DNA from: Artemia franciscana | Lineage: Eukaryota; Arthropoda; Branchiopoda; Anostraca; Artemiidae | DNA: 64,000 bases | Assembly (NCBI RefSeq): GCF_032884065.1 | Contig: NC_088868.1 | Coordinates: 6,901,129-6,965,128 of the forward strand | Reading direction: 5' to 3' | Shown here: one piece after another, positions 61,464-64,000 of the stretch | Numbering within the stretch: the first letter of the stretch is position 1 | Layout: each line of letters opens with the position of its first letter | Position numbers and translations under genes: made by a program | Notes under the pieces: generated by a model | What the model saw: the letters and a program-made list of their open reading frames with translations, nothing else | Told to the model about the DNA's origin: nothing | Databases searched by the model: none

Positions 61464-62085
61464 TAAGGTTGCCAACTTTTTGCTCTATGAATGGGTCCCC
61501 TGAGCATTTAAAATGTTGTGTCTTTATGTTGTGTCTAATATGTGTCTTTTTTAGCTAACATGTATCATTTTTAGCTAAAATGTGTCTATCTTGAAATCGC
61601 AAAACCTAGAGGTTATTTTTTGTACCAGTCGTAATATTAACCAAAAGATGCTTTGCAAACCCCTTCAAAGCGACCAGTAGCGACCAGTTAGCGACCATCA
61701 AATATAATGAAAACGAAAAAAAATGAAAGATTCATACAAAATAACTAAGCATGAAAGCAAGAAACTCATACAAACATGTAAATCCCTTACTTTACGGAAA
61801 ATTCTTTGCTTAAGACGTCTCTGACAAAACCTGGATGGTAAAAAAAAATAAAATAAAACAGAAAAAGTACTAATTTGGTGGGAAGTAATAATTTTTTGGC
61901 CAAAATATATATCCAGCTGGGAAATTTTTCGTTTTATGTCGTAAATTTACAAAATGTGTCTCTTTTTTACCCTTTTATGTCCCAAGTTTTTAAAATATGT
62001 TGATTTTTCTCCTTTTATGTCATTATGTCCTGAGCACATGAGAATGTGTCCTTTTGACACAAAATGTGTCCAGTTGGCAACCCTG
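61464..62085. mobile_element. 622-bp hAT-like non-autonomous element
   Basis: The right end, reverse-complemented, is CAGGGTTGCCAACTGGACAC; the left end is TAAGGTTGCCAACTTTTTGC. GGTTGCCAAC after CAG is common at hAT ends. Flanks CTCAGGAT (61456-61463) and CTCAGAAC (62086-62093) agree in 6 of 8 bases, an aged 8-bp duplication. Inside, ATGTGTC words are repeated. No transposase. Confidence 0.72.
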
Positions 62086-62272
62086 CTCAGAACTAACTTC
62101 GGGGGCTCAGTGGCTGCGAACGATTTTACCTGCAAAGAGGAAGGATGAATTCCACCTCCATAGGAATTTTTCCGAAAAGTATCCTGAAGAAGGAATTAAA
62201 AGTAAAGGTAAGGGTATATACCTGCTATAATTTTTTGTCCATTTGTCCTTAAAACCGTTTTCCTGTTTTAGA

Positions 62273-62370
62273 ATGGATCTTTTGAAGGTTGTATTGGGAG
62301 TAAATGACATAAAATCATCGTCTGTACCAGTTTTCGACGTTGAAAGAGCAATAACTGCTGACTACGATTT
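62273..62370 (+). CDS. Probable coding exon, gene unknown
   Basis: A pyrimidine-rich tract ending in CTGTTTTAG (62271) is followed by AATGG and an open frame: MDLLKVVLGVNDIKSSSV, PVFDVERAITADYD, then a split codon. The donor GATTT|GTAAGTTT is strong. The exon is 99 bp from the acceptor. The ATG may be the start or an internal Met. I do not recognise the protein. Base composition is less AT-rich than the surroundings and codon positions look used. The next exon is not found; a Helitron inserted at 62726 lies in the presumed intron, and AG at 63910-63911 (TTATTTTTCAG) is a possible acceptor near the window edge. Confidence 0.55.
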
Positions 62371-62560
62371 GTAAGTTTGATTTTTTTTTCTCATTATTTG
62401 TACATTTTAGATACTTTATTTTTGTACATATTTTGATGTTGACAGAGAAGCAGCCATGATTATGATTTGTAAGTATAAGGTATTCTCTTGATTTTTTAGT
62501 TTTATTTGTTATATTTCGACCTTGAGAGAAAAATAGTTGGGGACAATGGTTTTTAAGTTT
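62330..62560 (+). repeat. Tandem copies of the exon end and splice donor
   Basis: The segment from TGTACCAGTTTTCGACGTTG through TTTGTAAGT at the exon end is repeated in decayed form at 62422-62475 (TGTACATATTTTGATGTTG ... GATTTGTAAGT) and again at 62505-62556 (TTATATTTCGACCTTGAG ... TTTTTAAGT). Offsets are 99 and 83 bp. The first duplicate keeps a consensus GTAAGT donor. Confidence 0.7.
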
Positions 62561-62831
62561 ATATTTTTCCGCGTATCTGTATTGTGTTTTTGAAGTTTTT
62601 TTTTCTGTTTTTGAAGAAGTTCCATCTAATTATATTTTGTAAATACATGTCATTAAATTAAGGTATCTAAGAAAGGATTAAAGGTTAAATAATAAAATTC
62701 ATAGTTACTTAAGAAGAAAAGGGGATCTATATATATAAAAATAAGTTGTTTGTTTGTGTGTCTGTCTGTCAGTCCGCATATGACGTCTGAATTATTTCAT
62801 CATATACCAATTCAAAAACGAATGTATTCAA

Positions 62832-62911
62832 GCCGAAGTAGCTGAGTTGGTAAAGCGTTATGTTCCAGGTTCTAGGTCCGAGAGGTTCCAGGTTCAAACC
62901 TTGGCTTTAGC
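62832..62911 (+). ncRNA. tRNA-like sequence inside Helitron, probably a pseudogene
   Basis: Acceptor-like ends GCCGAAG and CTTTAGC pair except for one mismatch and one wobble. The D-arm and A box TAGCTGAGTTGG and the T-arm CCAGG TTCAAAC CTTGG (B box) are present, with 80 nt overall. The middle does not form a normal 5-bp anticodon stem and is partly a tandem TTCCAGG/TTCTAGG expansion, so I think it is not functional. Confidence 0.5.
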
Positions 62912-63537
62912 ATTAATACAAAGGAAGAAAAAAAACTAAAAAAGGTAAAAACTACAAAAAAACTAAAAAGAAAATACTAAAAAAACTAATAAAGCTAAAA
63001 AACTAAAAAAAACTTTAAAAAAGGTAAAAAACTAAAAAAGAAAAAACTAAAAAAAGGTAAAAGCTACAAAAAAACTAAAAAGAAAAAAAAAACTAAAAAC
63101 TAATAAAAAACTAAAAAACTAAAAAAAAAATAAAAACTGAAAAAGAAAAAAAACTAAAAAAAGGAAAAAAACTGAAAAATAAAGGAGAAAAAGAAAACTA
63201 AAAACGGGGACACAGGGAATATAAATGATGACCGGGACACTCAAAAAGAAATTACAGACTGGGACACTGGGACACAAATAACGACCGGGACATATAAATG
63301 ACGACCGGGACACTCAAAGATAAATTACAGACCGGGACACCGGGACACAAATGACGACCGGGACACAGGGAATATAAATGACGACCGGGACGCTCAAAGA
63401 GAAATTACAGACTGGGACACTGGGACACATATGACGACCAGAATACTGGCAATATAAATGACGACCGGGACACACGGACACAACTACAACGGGGACGCCG
63501 GGGGCACAGGGGGATATATAAATGACGACGGGGACAC

Positions 63538-63740
63538 AGGGAATGTTTGATTAGCAATCACCATCAACAAAGCTCAGGGGTAATCATTAGAATAATGAGG
63601 TATAGATCTGAATACGGATTGTTTTTCCCATGGACAATTTTATGTTGCATGTTTAAGAGTCGGTAAACCTGACAATCTATTTATATGCACAGACAATGGG
63701 ACATCGAAGAATGTTGTATATTTTCAAATTTTACGTAGTT
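63538..63740 (+). pseudogene. Helitron helicase C-terminus, frameshifted
   Basis: LAITINKAQG, indel, then [18 protein letters not shown] and NVVYFQILR-like text. Same remnants as at 16501. Confidence 0.72.
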
Positions 63741-63743
63741 AAA

Positions 63744-63745
<2 letters not shown>

Positions 63746-63834
<89 letters not shown>
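63746..63834. repeat. (TA)n microsatellite in Helitron
   Basis: About 44 TA units at the fixed position between the helicase remnant and the 3' block. Confidence 0.95.
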
Positions 63835-63836
<2 letters not shown>

Positions 63837-64000
63837 ATATTCACAGGTGGGACAGAGGGACACAACTACAATGGCGCGTAACTAATATGGCGCGTAACGA
63901 CTTATTTTTCAGGAAAACTGTGGATAGGGATTAGGCACAGGGCTTAGCAGCCAGAAGCTACACTTTTCATGGAAAGTGACATTGACTTGACTTTGACTTA

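Larger units (their letters stand above)
62726..63903 (+). mobile_element. Helitron, forward strand, 3' end missing
   Basis: Clean 5' end: host A then TCTATATATATAAAAATAAG. Then the tRNA-like sequence, the A-rich block, G-rich minisatellite (63205-63530), broken helicase C-terminus (63538-63740), (TA)n (63746-63834) and the GCGCGTAACGACTTA block. It stops at 63903, before the hairpin and CTAG, with unrelated DNA after. Confidence 0.82.

Overview
This is a 64-kb piece of an AT-rich, intron-bearing animal genome. The protein-coding content points to an arthropod: a complete Hey-type bHLH-Orange-YRPW repressor gene and an exon of a trypsin-like serine protease. The density of (TA)n tracts, internally deleted Helitrons and fold-back repeats makes me suspect a branchiopod crustacean such as brine shrimp (Artemia). 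That is an inference from general appearance and is not proved here. There are no bacterial-style operons, rRNAs or CRISPR arrays. Less than 2% of the window looks like host coding sequence; most of the rest is decayed mobile elements nested in one another.

Layout. 1-5.3 kb: AT-rich DNA with one candidate micro-exon, a 46-bp minisatellite and small dispersed repeats. 5.3-7.1 kb: an old fold-back-family element. 7.6-11.9 kb: a ~2.08-kb segment present twice on either side of exactly 100 N, probably an unmerged contig overlap. 9.2-18.85 kb: a chain of Helitron copies, some in tandem, with recognisable 3' hairpin-CTAG ends, remnants of the N-terminal coding region and of the Pif1-like helicase C-terminus, and long (TA)n tracts. 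18.85-21.3 kb: a reverse-transcriptase pseudogene split by a 1.7-kb fold-back element with a clean 6-bp target duplication. 24.7-28.5 kb: degenerate minus-strand LINEs carrying a SINE with a perfect 12-bp target duplication and a palindromic insertion. 30.4-31.9 kb: a hAT transposase pseudogene. 32.0-35.4 kb: two fold-back elements end to end. 35.68-35.81 kb: the serine protease exon. 36.2-40.25 kb: a nearly intact CR1/Jockey-type LINE with one frameshift. 41.8-42.4 kb: a 120-bp tandem repeat. 45.7-47.6 kb: another fold-back element. 47.9-51.2 kb: Hey, its polyadenylation signal and an upstream region with four exact CSL/Su(H) sites. 49.8-62.1 kb: several small terminal-inverted-repeat elements (hAT-like, PIF/Harbinger-like and unclassified), more fold-back copies and another RT fragment. 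62.27-62.37 kb: a probable coding exon whose 3' edge and splice donor are repeated twice downstream. 62.73-63.90 kb: another Helitron.

The best biology is (1) Hey as an apparently single-exon gene with a cluster of Notch-effector (CSL) motifs, some inside a duplicated small transposon; (2) a Helitron family in which a G-rich minisatellite and an A-rich repeat replace the replication core; and (3) a fold-back family ending in palindromes, whose insertion site can be read exactly because it interrupts a known coding sequence. I found no wholly new biochemical system. Coordinates of decayed repeats are good to about 10-30 bp; those given with target duplications are exact readings.
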